From Geobacteraceae bacterium GWC2_55_20 (GTDB lineage: Bacteria > Desulfobacterota > Desulfuromonadia > Geobacterales > Pseudopelobacteraceae), in the NCBI GenBank assembly GCA_001802125.1, contig MGZK01000017.1, positions 1 to 45,377 on the forward strand: a stretch of DNA of 45,377 bases, in the 5' to 3' direction. The notes beneath the pieces were generated by a model. That model was not told where the DNA came from. It ran no database searches and saw only the letters and a program-made list of their open reading frames with translations. The stretch's first letter is position 1; every line of letters starts with the position of its first letter. A program made the translations under genes and the position numbers. Below are positions 24,793 through 33,736 of the stretch, piece by piece.

Positions 24793-25053
24793 TTACTTGT
24801 GGCATTCCTTACAGCTGGTTGGGCCCTTCTTCATGTCGGAGTGGCAGCCTTTGCAGCTCTTGTGTGCCCAGTCCTTGCCGAAACCTTCGATTTTGCCGGC
24901 GCCCTTCTCATGGCACTTCTTGCAGTCTTTCAGGGCTTCCTGGTGGGCCTTGTGGTTAAACTTGACGCCTTTTTTCATTTCGATTACGTCGCCGGCAAAT
25001 GCGGTTCCTGCAAAAGCTACCATGGCAATCATTGCTACTAAAGTCTTTTTCAT
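24793..25053 (-). CDS. periplasmic triheme cytochrome c7 (PpcA family)
   Basis: An 86-residue precursor with a cleavable signal peptide MKKTLVAMIAMVAFAGTAFA and a mature protein of about 66 residues holding three CxxCH haem sites (CKKCH, CKGCH, CKECH) plus the extra axial-ligand histidines in FNHKAHQEALKD. The layout, including HEKGAGKIEGFGKDWAH, is that of the Geobacter Ppc cytochromes that carry electrons from the inner membrane through the periplasm towards outer-membrane acceptors. ATG at 25053 follows AAGGAG. A second, very similar gene lies 249 bases upstream on the same strand. Which Ppc paralogue it matches best is not claimed. Confidence 0.93.
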   Translation of the reverse strand: MKKTLVAMIAMVAFAGTAFAGDVIEMKKGVKFNHKAHQEALKDCKKCHEKGAGKIEGFGKDWAHKSCKGCHSDMKKGPTSCKECHK

Positions 25054-25136
25054 CCTGTATCTCCTTGTTATGTTTTTTTTCCGCACAAAAGCGCAGGAAA
25101 GATGTATTCGTGATTATCGACAACAAAATCATGACG

Positions 25137-25163
25137 TATACGGCTCAGAGTTTTAACCGTATA
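25137..25163. promoter_or_regulatory. inverted repeat, candidate operator at the cytochrome promoter
   Basis: TATACGG (25137-25143) and CCGTATA (25157-25163) are perfect inverted copies whose centres are 20 bases apart, about two helical turns. The upstream arm (in minus-strand sense) lies inside the -10 element of the promoter at 25159-25187, and the other arm lies just beyond the expected transcription start. This placement fits a repressor operator; the factor is unknown. Confidence 0.5.
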
Positions 25164-25187
25164 ACATATCAATCGAGAAAAAGTAAA
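25159..25187 (-). promoter_or_regulatory. promoter of the downstream cytochrome gene
   Basis: On the minus strand TTTACT (25187-25182) and TTATAC (25164-25159) are 17 bases apart, giving a leader of about 100 bases before the ATG at 25053. So the second cytochrome copy has its own promoter. Confidence 0.55.
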
Positions 25188-25302
25188 TACCATTTTAAAA
25201 TCATAATTGTTATTAATTATTAAGACTTTCGCGTTTTATACTGCAATGATCCGAGGGCGCGCATAAGCTCCGGCCCAAGTTTGCAGGCTTGGCGCCGATA
25301 GC

Positions 25303-25566
25303 TTATTTTTTGTGACAGTCGTTGCAGCCTGTCGGCCCCTTTTTCATTTCGATATGGCAGCCCTTGCATGTCTTGTGAGCCCAGTCCTTGCCGAAGCCGG
25401 CAATTTTTCCAGGTCCCTTCTCGTGGCACTTTTTGCAATCTTTAAGCATCACCTGGTGTTTTTTGTGCGGGAACTTTACTCCGCGCTTCAATTCGATTAC
25501 ATCGGCGGCAATGGCTGTTCCGGAAAAAGCGACCAAAGCGAACATGGCAATGACAGTTTTTTTCAT
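25303..25566 (-). CDS. periplasmic triheme cytochrome c7 (PpcA family), second copy
   Basis: An 87-residue precursor with signal peptide MKKTVIAMFALVAFSGTAIA, then about 67 residues with three CxxCH motifs (CKKCH, CKGCH, CNDCH) and the histidines of FPHKKHQVMLKD. It shares most residues with the gene at 24793-25053, including KDCKKCHEKG and GFGKDWAHK, so the two arose by tandem duplication. Differences cluster at the N-terminus (VIELKRGVKFPHKKHQ) and around the last haem, the kind of change that tunes redox potential and partner choice. ATG at 25566 has AAGGAG upstream. A near sigma-54-like element, TGGCAT-N8-GTA, lies upstream on the minus strand but misses the invariant GC. Confidence 0.93.
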   Translation of the reverse strand: MKKTVIAMFALVAFSGTAIAADVIELKRGVKFPHKKHQVMLKDCKKCHEKGPGKIAGFGKDWAHKTCKGCHIEMKKGPTGCNDCHKK

Positions 25567-25717
25567 CAGTAGTTCTCCTTTTTGATGGTTTCCGTGAATA
25601 CCAAAAAGCTGAGTGACTTCTATACTACATTTCACATGCCAATACATCACATTTATTTAAAACCATCGTGATTACAACAAGTAATTGAAAAGGTTTGAGC
25701 CGATGGCCGGTTTGCAT

Positions 25718-25731
25718 ACCGCAATTGCGGT
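25718..25731. repeat. 14-base perfect palindrome upstream of gspG
   Basis: ACCGCAATTGCGGT is a perfect palindrome in the 284-base gap between the second cytochrome gene (minus) and gspG (plus). It could be an operator for either gene. The remainder of the gap holds no clear promoter. Confidence 0.4.
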
Positions 25732-25850
25732 GGCGTTGTTTCTATTTGCGACATTGCCGGATTTAATTTTCTTGCCAGAGACGATTCGCTTTTGTAAAGT
25801 CCAACCACTGCAACAACTGCACAAAATAGAAAATACGGAGGAACAGGCCA

Positions 25851-26291
25851 ATGCGGCATATCGGTAACAAAAAGGGTTTTACGCTGATTGAGATCATGGT
25901 TGTAATTGTCATTCTGGCGCTGTTGGCGGCACTGGTCGGTCCCAAACTTATGGGGCGCACCGACGATGCCAAAATTACCGACGCCAGGGTACAGATAAAG
26001 AACATCGAAACCGCGCTAAAACTCTACAAGCTGGACAACGGTAATTACCCCACAACCGAGCAGGGGCTGGCTTCGCTGGTTACCAAGCCGACGGTCGGCG
26101 TCATACCAAAGAGCTATAAAGAGGGGGGCTACCTGGAGAGCAAAAAAATACCTAAAGACCCCTGGAGTAATGATTATCTGTATGTGTCGCCAGGCGAACA
26201 TGGCGATTACGATCTCTTCTCATATGGCGCGGATAGCGTAAAAGGTGGCGAGGGGAAAAACGCCGACATCTCCAACTGGGATACAAAATAA
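25851..26291 (+). CDS. gspG: type II secretion major pseudopilin GspG-like
   Basis: A 146-residue class III signal protein. The prepilin cleavage site is [10 protein letters not shown], with Glu at position +5, followed by a hydrophobic helix ([18 protein letters not shown]). The C-terminal domain has the GspG traits [28 protein letters not shown] and [11 protein letters not shown], the last forming the calcium-binding loop. Assembly into a periplasmic pseudopilus needs GspE, GspF, a prepilin peptidase and other Gsp proteins, none of which are adjacent; the gene stands alone before ppdK. ATG at 25851 follows CGGAGGA. Confidence 0.88.
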   Translation: MRHIGNKKGFTLIEIMVVIVILALLAALVGPKLMGRTDDAKITDARVQIKNIETALKLYKLDNGNYPTTEQGLASLVTKPTVGVIPKSYKEGGYLESKKIPKDPWSNDYLYVSPGEHGDYDLFSYGADSVKGGEGKNADISNWDTK

Positions 26292-26313
26292 GAAAGCGTT
26301 TCTCATAATATAG

Positions 26314-26341
26314 TTGATATTTTGAAAATCTGCGCTATAGT
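26314..26341 (+). promoter_or_regulatory. promoter of ppdK
   Basis: TTGATA (26314-26319) and TATAGT (26336-26341) are 16 bases apart, giving a leader of about 85 bases before the ppdK ATG. Confidence 0.6.
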
Positions 26342-26433
26342 CTGATCCTCTAAACGGTTATTTTTATTGTAAATAAACGTTTTTAGTGAGTGTAAATCGC
26401 GTAAGCGTTAACTATCAAAGAGGAGGCAGCACA

Positions 26434-29088
<2,655 letters not shown>

Positions 29089-29108
29089 CAGCATCACGCG
29101 GTACAAAA

Positions 29109-29148
29109 CAAAAAAAGGATGGGCCGGTTACGGACCATCCTTTTTTTG
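29109..29148. terminator. bidirectional terminator after ppdK
   Basis: A long near-perfect stem with one G-A mismatch: CAAAAAAAGGATGG plus CCG on the left, loop GTTA, CGG plus CCATCCTTTTTTTG on the right. A runs on one side and T runs on the other serve ppdK and the convergent AMMECR1 gene. Confidence 0.93.
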
Positions 29149-29192
29149 TCTCGGCTGTGGTTATTCAAACAGCAGGCTGTCCTGCCGGTGGA

Positions 29193-29741
29193 TTATTTCT
29201 CTCCGAACACCAGCGCGCTGAAGATGTAGATATCGCAGTCACCGCTCCAGGCGTCTTCCGGCAGGCCGGCCTTGATGCAGGTGTGACGCAGGAACTGATC
29301 ACGGTTCCAGCCGTATTCGGTGGCTACTTGCGGCAGCAATACCCCGCGATAGCTTCCCTTGACGATGTAGATGCCATGAGTGCCGACATGGATCTGATCG
29401 ACCGAAGAGATCCTCTCCAGCGGTGAGAGCACCGAAATGTCGATTTCGAAGTCGTTCAGGTCGTGTGACTTCATCGGGTAGAAGCGCGGGTCGCGGGTCG
29501 CGGCCGATACCGCCATCTCCTGGACCAGTTTGTAAAGCGGCTGATCGGAGATGAAGTTGCCGATGCAACCGCGCAGCTGCCCCTTCTGCTTGATCGTCAC
29601 AAAACAGCCGGATTGCAGGTTGAGCCCTGCTGACGCGGTTTCGATTACCGGAACGTTTCCGCAGGTCACATACTCGACAACAGCATCCCGTGCGATCTTC
29701 AACAGTTGTTTCTGCTCACTCTTCGTCAAAAGTTCCGCCAT
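29193..29741 (-). CDS. AMMECR1-domain protein (AmmeMemoRadiSam system A type)
   Basis: A 182-residue AMMECR1-fold protein of unknown biochemical function. The hallmark is LRGCIGNF near residue 60; VQEMAVSAATRDPRFYPM, EIDISVLSPLERI and GVLLPQVATEYGW follow in family order. In many prokaryotes it is encoded with a Memo-like protein and a radical SAM enzyme; neither is adjacent here. The ATG at 29741 is chosen for the GGAGGAG just upstream rather than one five codons earlier. It follows the deformylase gene by 27 bases in a three-gene minus-strand run. Confidence 0.88.
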   Translation of the reverse strand: MAELLTKSEQKQLLKIARDAVVEYVTCGNVPVIETASAGLNLQSGCFVTIKQKGQLRGCIGNFISDQPLYKLVQEMAVSAATRDPRFYPMKSHDLNDFEIDISVLSPLERISSVDQIHVGTHGIYIVKGSYRGVLLPQVATEYGWNRDQFLRHTCIKAGLPEDAWSGDCDIYIFSALVFGEK

Positions 29742-29768
29742 GATATTCTCCTCCATCGGCCTGAAAAT

Positions 29769-30275
29769 CTAGGAGTAGTTCTTTCTCCGGAACAGCCCGG
29801 TCTTGATGCTGACAATCCGGTCGAGGAAAAGTACCCCGTCCAGATGGTCCATCTCGTGCTGCAGGGCAACCGCCTCGAAACCGCTGGCGGTGATCTCACG
29901 GCTGCTGCCGTCGCTTTCGCTGAAACGGACCGTCACCTCCGTGGCGCGGTCCACATCACCGGTATAGTCGGGGACGCTCATGCACCCCTCGCGCATCACG
30001 GCGAGACCGCTGCGGGCGATAATCTCGGGGTTGATCATGCAGAGCAGGCCGTGGTTGTTCTCTTTGCCGAGGCGGTTCTTGGACACGTCCACGACGCAGA
30101 CCCGCAGGGTTACGCCGATTTGGGAGGCGGCCACGCCGACCGAGCCCGGACCGGCATGCATCGTATCCACCAGATCCCGGATCAGGCCGGCTATGCACTG
30201 GTCGATGACCTCGACCCGCTTGCAGAGTTTTTTCAAGACCGGATGCGGGTATTTCAAAATAGGTTGAACCGCCAT
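29769..30275 (-). CDS. def: peptide deformylase
   Basis: A 168-residue iron/zinc hydrolase that removes the N-formyl group from nascent proteins. Motif 2 EGCMSVP (metal Cys) and motif 3 QHEMDHLDG (HExxH metal histidines and catalytic Glu) are intact. Motif 1, normally GxGxAAxQ, reads SVGVAASQ, with Ser in place of the first Gly. It starts two bases after the ACT-domain gene stop and is not next to fmt, the usual partner, so a second deformylase elsewhere is possible. Confidence 0.92.
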   Translation of the reverse strand: MAVQPILKYPHPVLKKLCKRVEVIDQCIAGLIRDLVDTMHAGPGSVGVAASQIGVTLRVCVVDVSKNRLGKENNHGLLCMINPEIIARSGLAVMREGCMSVPDYTGDVDRATEVTVRFSESDGSSREITASGFEAVALQHEMDHLDGVLFLDRIVSIKTGLFRRKNYS

Positions 30276-30277
30276 GG

Positions 30278-30838
30278 TCAGAAGGCCACCGGTGTCACAA
30301 CGCGCACGCCGATTTCCACGTTCAGCTCTTTTTTCAGCTTCTCCAGCAGCTTTTCGACCCCTTCGGGGGTCTCCCCCTGTGGCAGCGCCACCTCCAGCAT
30401 CAGCACATAGACCGGTTCTTGCGGCGTGCCAATCAGTTTGGTGTTGAGATCCATGATGTTGATATTGCGTCCGGCCAGTTCGCGGGTGACGCGGTAGACG
30501 ATTCCCGGTTGGTCGGCACCATAGACCGAGATGATGCAGATTTCGCTGTCGGTCTCTTGTCGGATGATTTCATCGGCGTGCAGGGTGCGCACGGCCAAAG
30601 ACATCCCCAGCGCGTCGCAGGCCGGTTTGAGCTCGTCGAACAGGCGGGCCTTGCTGAAGGGGCGCTGATGGGAAACTATCAGGATCATGGCAAACTCGCC
30701 TGCCAGCATCGTGCAGCTGGAGTCGGCCAGGTTGCACCCCAGGCGAAACAGCCCTTCGGTGATGCCGGCCACGATCCCGGGGCGGTCCTTGCCGACCACG
30801 GATACGGCGTAATGCAATGTTTCCGGCTGTGGCGTCAT
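30278..30838 (-). CDS. two-ACT-domain regulator (GcvR-like)
   Basis: A 186-residue cytoplasmic protein of two tandem ACT domains. The first (about 8-85) starts YAVSVVGKDRPGIVAGITEG; the second (about 98-175) starts ISVYGADQPGIVYRVTREL. Each has the Asp/Gln-x-Pro-Gly-Ile turn that marks amino-acid-binding ACT sites. The arrangement matches GcvR-type glycine cleavage regulators and related proteins; the ligand cannot be read from sequence. ATG at 30838 follows GGAGG. It heads the run ACT, def, AMMECR1 and is divergent from the molybdoenzyme gene. Confidence 0.85.
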   Translation of the reverse strand: MTPQPETLHYAVSVVGKDRPGIVAGITEGLFRLGCNLADSSCTMLAGEFAMILIVSHQRPFSKARLFDELKPACDALGMSLAVRTLHADEIIRQETDSEICIISVYGADQPGIVYRVTRELAGRNINIMDLNTKLIGTPQEPVYVLMLEVALPQGETPEGVEKLLEKLKKELNVEIGVRVVTPVAF

Positions 30839-30950
30839 AATTAACCTCCAACGATAATGTTGCGAATGTGGTTATCATCATTCGATTTCATCTGCAAATG
30901 TTTTTTGGAATCGGGTATATTACCCCGCATCTGTCACAGGAGGAATTGCC

Positions 30951-32963
30951 ATGTCCACCGTTACCACCCGTTCCGTCTGCCCCTTCGACTGTCCCGATAC
31001 CTGCGGCCTGCTGGTGGAGGTCGTTGACGGCCGCGCGATTAAAGTCAGCGGCGATCCGCAGCATCCCGTCACCAGGGGGCTGCTCTGCCCCAAGATGCTG
31101 CATTACGAGCGCAGCGTGCATTCGCCACGCCGTCTGACCGTGCCGTTGCTGCGGAGCGGAGCCAAGGGGGCGGGTGAGTTCAGGCCGATCACCTGGGACG
31201 AGGCGATTGAACGGATCTGCTCCCGCTGGAAAGATCTGGCCGCGCGCCATGGCGGCGAGAGCATTCTGCCCTATTCCTATGCCGGCACGATGGGGTTGGT
31301 GCAGCGCAACAGCGGCCATCCCTTCTTCCACAAACTGGGCGCCTCCCGCCTGGAACGCACAATCTGCTCCCCGGCCAAGGATGCCGGTTGGAAGGCGTTG
31401 ATGGGCGACACTCCGGCCATGGACCCGGCCGGGATCGGTCAGAGCGACCTGGTGATTCTGTGGGGCATCAACGCCGTTGCCACCAGCATCCACGCCATGC
31501 GCGACGCCATGGAGGCCAGGAAACGGGGCGTGCGCCTGTGGGCGATCGACACCTACAGCACGCCGACCTGCGAGGCTGCCGACGAGGCCTTTATCGTCCG
31601 CCCCGGGGGGGACGGCGCTCTGGCGCTGGGCATGATGCATGTGATCGTGAGGGAGGGGTTGACGGATCAGGCCTTCATTGATGCCAACGTACTGGGTTTC
31701 GATGACTTTATGGCAAAAATCCTGCCGGACTGCACTCCGGAGCTGATGTCTCCGCTCTGCGGACTTTCTCCGGAGACCATCGAAAGGATGGCAAGGGAAT
31801 ACGCCCGGGCCGGGGCGCCCTTTATCCGTCTCGGCAGCGGACTGACCCGCTACGCCAACGGCGCGATGACCGTGCGCACGATCAGCTGTCTCCCGGCGCT
31901 GACCGGCGCCTGGCAGCGTCCCGGCGGCGGCCTGCTGGCTGGGACCTCGACCGGGGCTGCCTTCCCGGTGCATAAGGTTACCCGCGAGGATTTCATCGAC
32001 AAGCCGACCCGGCTGGTCAGCATGAACCAGCTGGGCGCGGCGCTGACCGAACTCGATTCGCCCCGCGTGATGGGTCTGTATGTCTACCACTCCAATCCGG
32101 CCTCGATCGCGCCGGACCAGAATGCGGTCATCAGCGGGCTTTTACGGGACGACCTGTTTACCGTGGTGCACGAGCGCTTCATGACCGACACCGCCCACTA
32201 CGCCGATATCGTCCTGCCGGCCACCTCTTCGCTGGAGCACCCGGACCTGTACCGCTGCTACGGCGGCTACCACGCCCAGCGCTGCGATGCAGCCATTCCG
32301 GCGATCGGTGAAGCCAGGTCCAATTGGGACGTGTTCTGCTTGTTGGCGGAGGGGATGGGGTGGGATGAGCCCTTTTTCCGGCAGTCGGCCGACGACCTGA
32401 TCCGGCAGCTGGTCGATTATGATACCCCCTGGCGGGATTCCGCGACCACTGAACGGCTGCGCCAGGGCGAGCCGGTGATGCTGACGCCGCCCGGAATTCA
32501 GGGACGCGTCTGGCTGACCCCCACCGGAAAGATCGAGATCCTCATCCAACGGGAGCAGGAACCGTTGCCGCGCCTGCTGCCGACCCATGCCGAAGGTGAC
32601 GGCTTTCCGCTGCGACTGCAGCCGGCCGTGACCCCCCAGGCGCTCAACTCCAGCTTCTATGAACAGGAAGAACTGTGCGGACGTCAGCAGTGCATGGAGC
32701 TGCTGATGAACCCGGCCGATGCCTCACGGCGCGGTTTCTCCAGCGGCGATGCGGTGACAGTCTTCAATCGGCTGGGAGAGGTCAGATTTACCCTGAATGT
32801 GACGGAACGGGTGCCGCCGGGAACGGTGGTGACCGAAGGGGTCTGGTGGAGCGAGTTCATTGCGGGCGGACGCGGCGTAAACGCGCTGACGTCGCAGCGC
32901 CTGACCGACGGCGGGCGGGGAAGCACTCTCTATGATGTGGCGGTGGAGGTAAGGAAAGGGTAA
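30951..32963 (+). CDS. molybdopterin oxidoreductase of the DMSO reductase superfamily
   Basis: A 670-residue molybdenum/tungsten bis-MGD enzyme. The N-terminal iron-sulfur site is Cys10, Cys14, Cys18 and Cys46 (VCPFDCPDTCG ... LLCPK). FRPITWDEAIERICSRW, LVILWGINAVATS, YHSNPASIAPDQN and HYADIVLPATSSLEHPD follow in family order, and the C-terminal barrel carries MNPADASRRGFSSGDAVTV. There is no signal peptide or Tat motif, so it is cytoplasmic, and no in-frame TGA that would encode selenocysteine. The residue coordinating Mo is unclear near RTICSPAKDAG. The substrate is unknown; formate dehydrogenase and thiosulfate/polysulfide reductases are relatives. ATG at 30951 follows AGGAGGA. Confidence 0.88.
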   Translation: MSTVTTRSVCPFDCPDTCGLLVEVVDGRAIKVSGDPQHPVTRGLLCPKMLHYERSVHSPRRLTVPLLRSGAKGAGEFRPITWDEAIERICSRWKDLAARHGGESILPYSYAGTMGLVQRNSGHPFFHKLGASRLERTICSPAKDAGWKALMGDTPAMDPAGIGQSDLVILWGINAVATSIHAMRDAMEARKRGVRLWAIDTYSTPTCEAADEAFIVRPGGDGALALGMMHVIVREGLTDQAFIDANVLGFDDFMAKILPDCTPELMSPLCGLSPETIERMAREYARAGAPFIRLGSGLTRYANGAMTVRTISCLPALTGAWQRPGGGLLAGTSTGAAFPVHKVTREDFIDKPTRLVSMNQLGAALTELDSPRVMGLYVYHSNPASIAPDQNAVISGLLRDDLFTVVHERFMTDTAHYADIVLPATSSLEHPDLYRCYGGYHAQRCDAAIPAIGEARSNWDVFCLLAEGMGWDEPFFRQSADDLIRQLVDYDTPWRDSATTERLRQGEPVMLTPPGIQGRVWLTPTGKIEILIQREQEPLPRLLPTHAEGDGFPLRLQPAVTPQALNSSFYEQEELCGRQQCMELLMNPADASRRGFSSGDAVTVFNRLGEVRFTLNVTERVPPGTVVTEGVWWSEFIAGGRGVNALTSQRLTDGGRGSTLYDVAVEVRKG

Positions 32964-33028
32964 GGTCGCCATTGACTGGATTATGCGCAGCTTAATTGAG
33001 GCCTGTTGGTTACCTGGCGATAATTACT

Positions 33029-33388
33029 TCACAGTATAGTCGCTGTTTCCATTCCCAAAACCTCGCCAACTGCCTGGTACACCTGCCCCAGGGCCTCAGC
33101 ATCAAGTCGCAGCAGTGGTCCGTCAATCAGACGCTTGTTGTCGATAGCGCGAAGCTGATCAACAAGCAGGTCGGAATCCTTGTTCAGATCTCCACGTGCG
33201 ACGACGCGCAGGCGGAGAGGTTCGGCATTGTCTACCAGGTTGGTGGTGAGCGGAATGATCAGGGTTGAGGGGTGTCCGGCGTCGAGTAGCGCCTGGTTCT
33301 GCAGGATCAGCACCGGCCTGATTTTGCCCGGTTCAGAGCCGCGACCCGGGTTGAGGTTGGCCAGCCAGATTTCGCCGTGATTACGCAT
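33029..33388 (-). CDS. mazF: MazF/PemK-family toxin (endoribonuclease)
   Basis: A 119-residue protein of the MazF/PemK family, mRNA-cleaving toxins. It shows GEIWLANLNPGRGSEPGKIR followed by PVLILQN (the SH3-like core with the conserved Arg), HPSTLIIPLTTN and LVDQLRAIDN. The ATG at 33388 overlaps the antitoxin stop by eight bases, the normal coupling in such pairs; Met codons further upstream are too close to the GAGG site. The toxin looks full length and intact. It lies between the molybdoenzyme gene and selB, with 65 bases (32964-33028) behind it showing no terminator. Confidence 0.9.
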   Translation of the reverse strand: MRNHGEIWLANLNPGRGSEPGKIRPVLILQNQALLDAGHPSTLIIPLTTNLVDNAEPLRLRVVARGDLNKDSDLLVDQLRAIDNKRLIDGPLLRLDAEALGQVYQAVGEVLGMETATIL

Positions 33389-33617
33389 GAGGAGCATCCT
33401 CAATCTCGTCAAATTCAGTATTCACCCGCATACTTTCCGTCCGCACTTTCAGGCTGGCTTCCATCAGTCTTGTTCTGCGGCGCTGGGAGGCGACCGATGC
33501 ATTCATCTGCTCCAATGCCTTGCGCACATAGGCGGCACGGGGGATGTGCAACAGCTCGGCAGAGGCGTTAACCTCGTGTAGAAGGTCGTCTGGGAGTCTT
33601 AGCGATAGCGTGGTCAT
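33381..33617 (-). CDS. ribbon-helix-helix antitoxin
   Basis: A 78-residue DNA-binding antitoxin for the adjacent MazF. The ribbon-helix-helix part is TLSLRLPDDLLHEVNASAEL then IPRAAYVRKALEQM; the C-terminal tail (FDEIEDAPHA) is acidic and should neutralise the toxin. ATG at 33617 has AAGGAG seven bases upstream. The promoter at 33649-33677 precedes it, and an imperfect inverted repeat (33634-33652, GTATCT...AAATAC) overlapping the -10 element could be the autoregulatory operator. Confidence 0.88.
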   Translation of the reverse strand: MTTLSLRLPDDLLHEVNASAELLHIPRAAYVRKALEQMNASVASQRRRTRLMEASLKVRTESMRVNTEFDEIEDAPHA

Positions 33618-33648
33618 ATTTGTGCTCCTTTTTGTATCTCACTGGTAA

Positions 33649-33677
33649 ATACTAAAATAAACACGTATTGAAGTCAA
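33649..33677 (-). promoter_or_regulatory. promoter of the toxin-antitoxin operon
   Basis: On the minus strand TTGACT (33677-33672) and TAGTAT (33654-33649) are exactly 17 bases apart, about 32 bases upstream of the antitoxin start. Confidence 0.75.
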
Positions 33678-33736
33678 TATTAACCACTGTGCGCGGGAAG
33701 GGGGCAGATTGTCAGATCAGTATTGCTTGTTGCAGA

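Noticed and set aside
25590-25660. Sigma-54-like element upstream of the second cytochrome gene
   Set aside because: GG and GT are ten bases apart, but the invariant GC of the -12 element is missing, so it is not called.
25685-25867. A 60-codon frame ahead of gspG with a hydrophobic stretch
   Set aside because: Starts at a TTG without ribosome binding site, overlaps the gspG start and resembles no family; the region is better read as regulatory.
30888-32090. A 400-codon open frame on the minus strand opposite the molybdoenzyme
   Set aside because: No recognisable domain or ribosome binding site, and composition typical of an antisense shadow.
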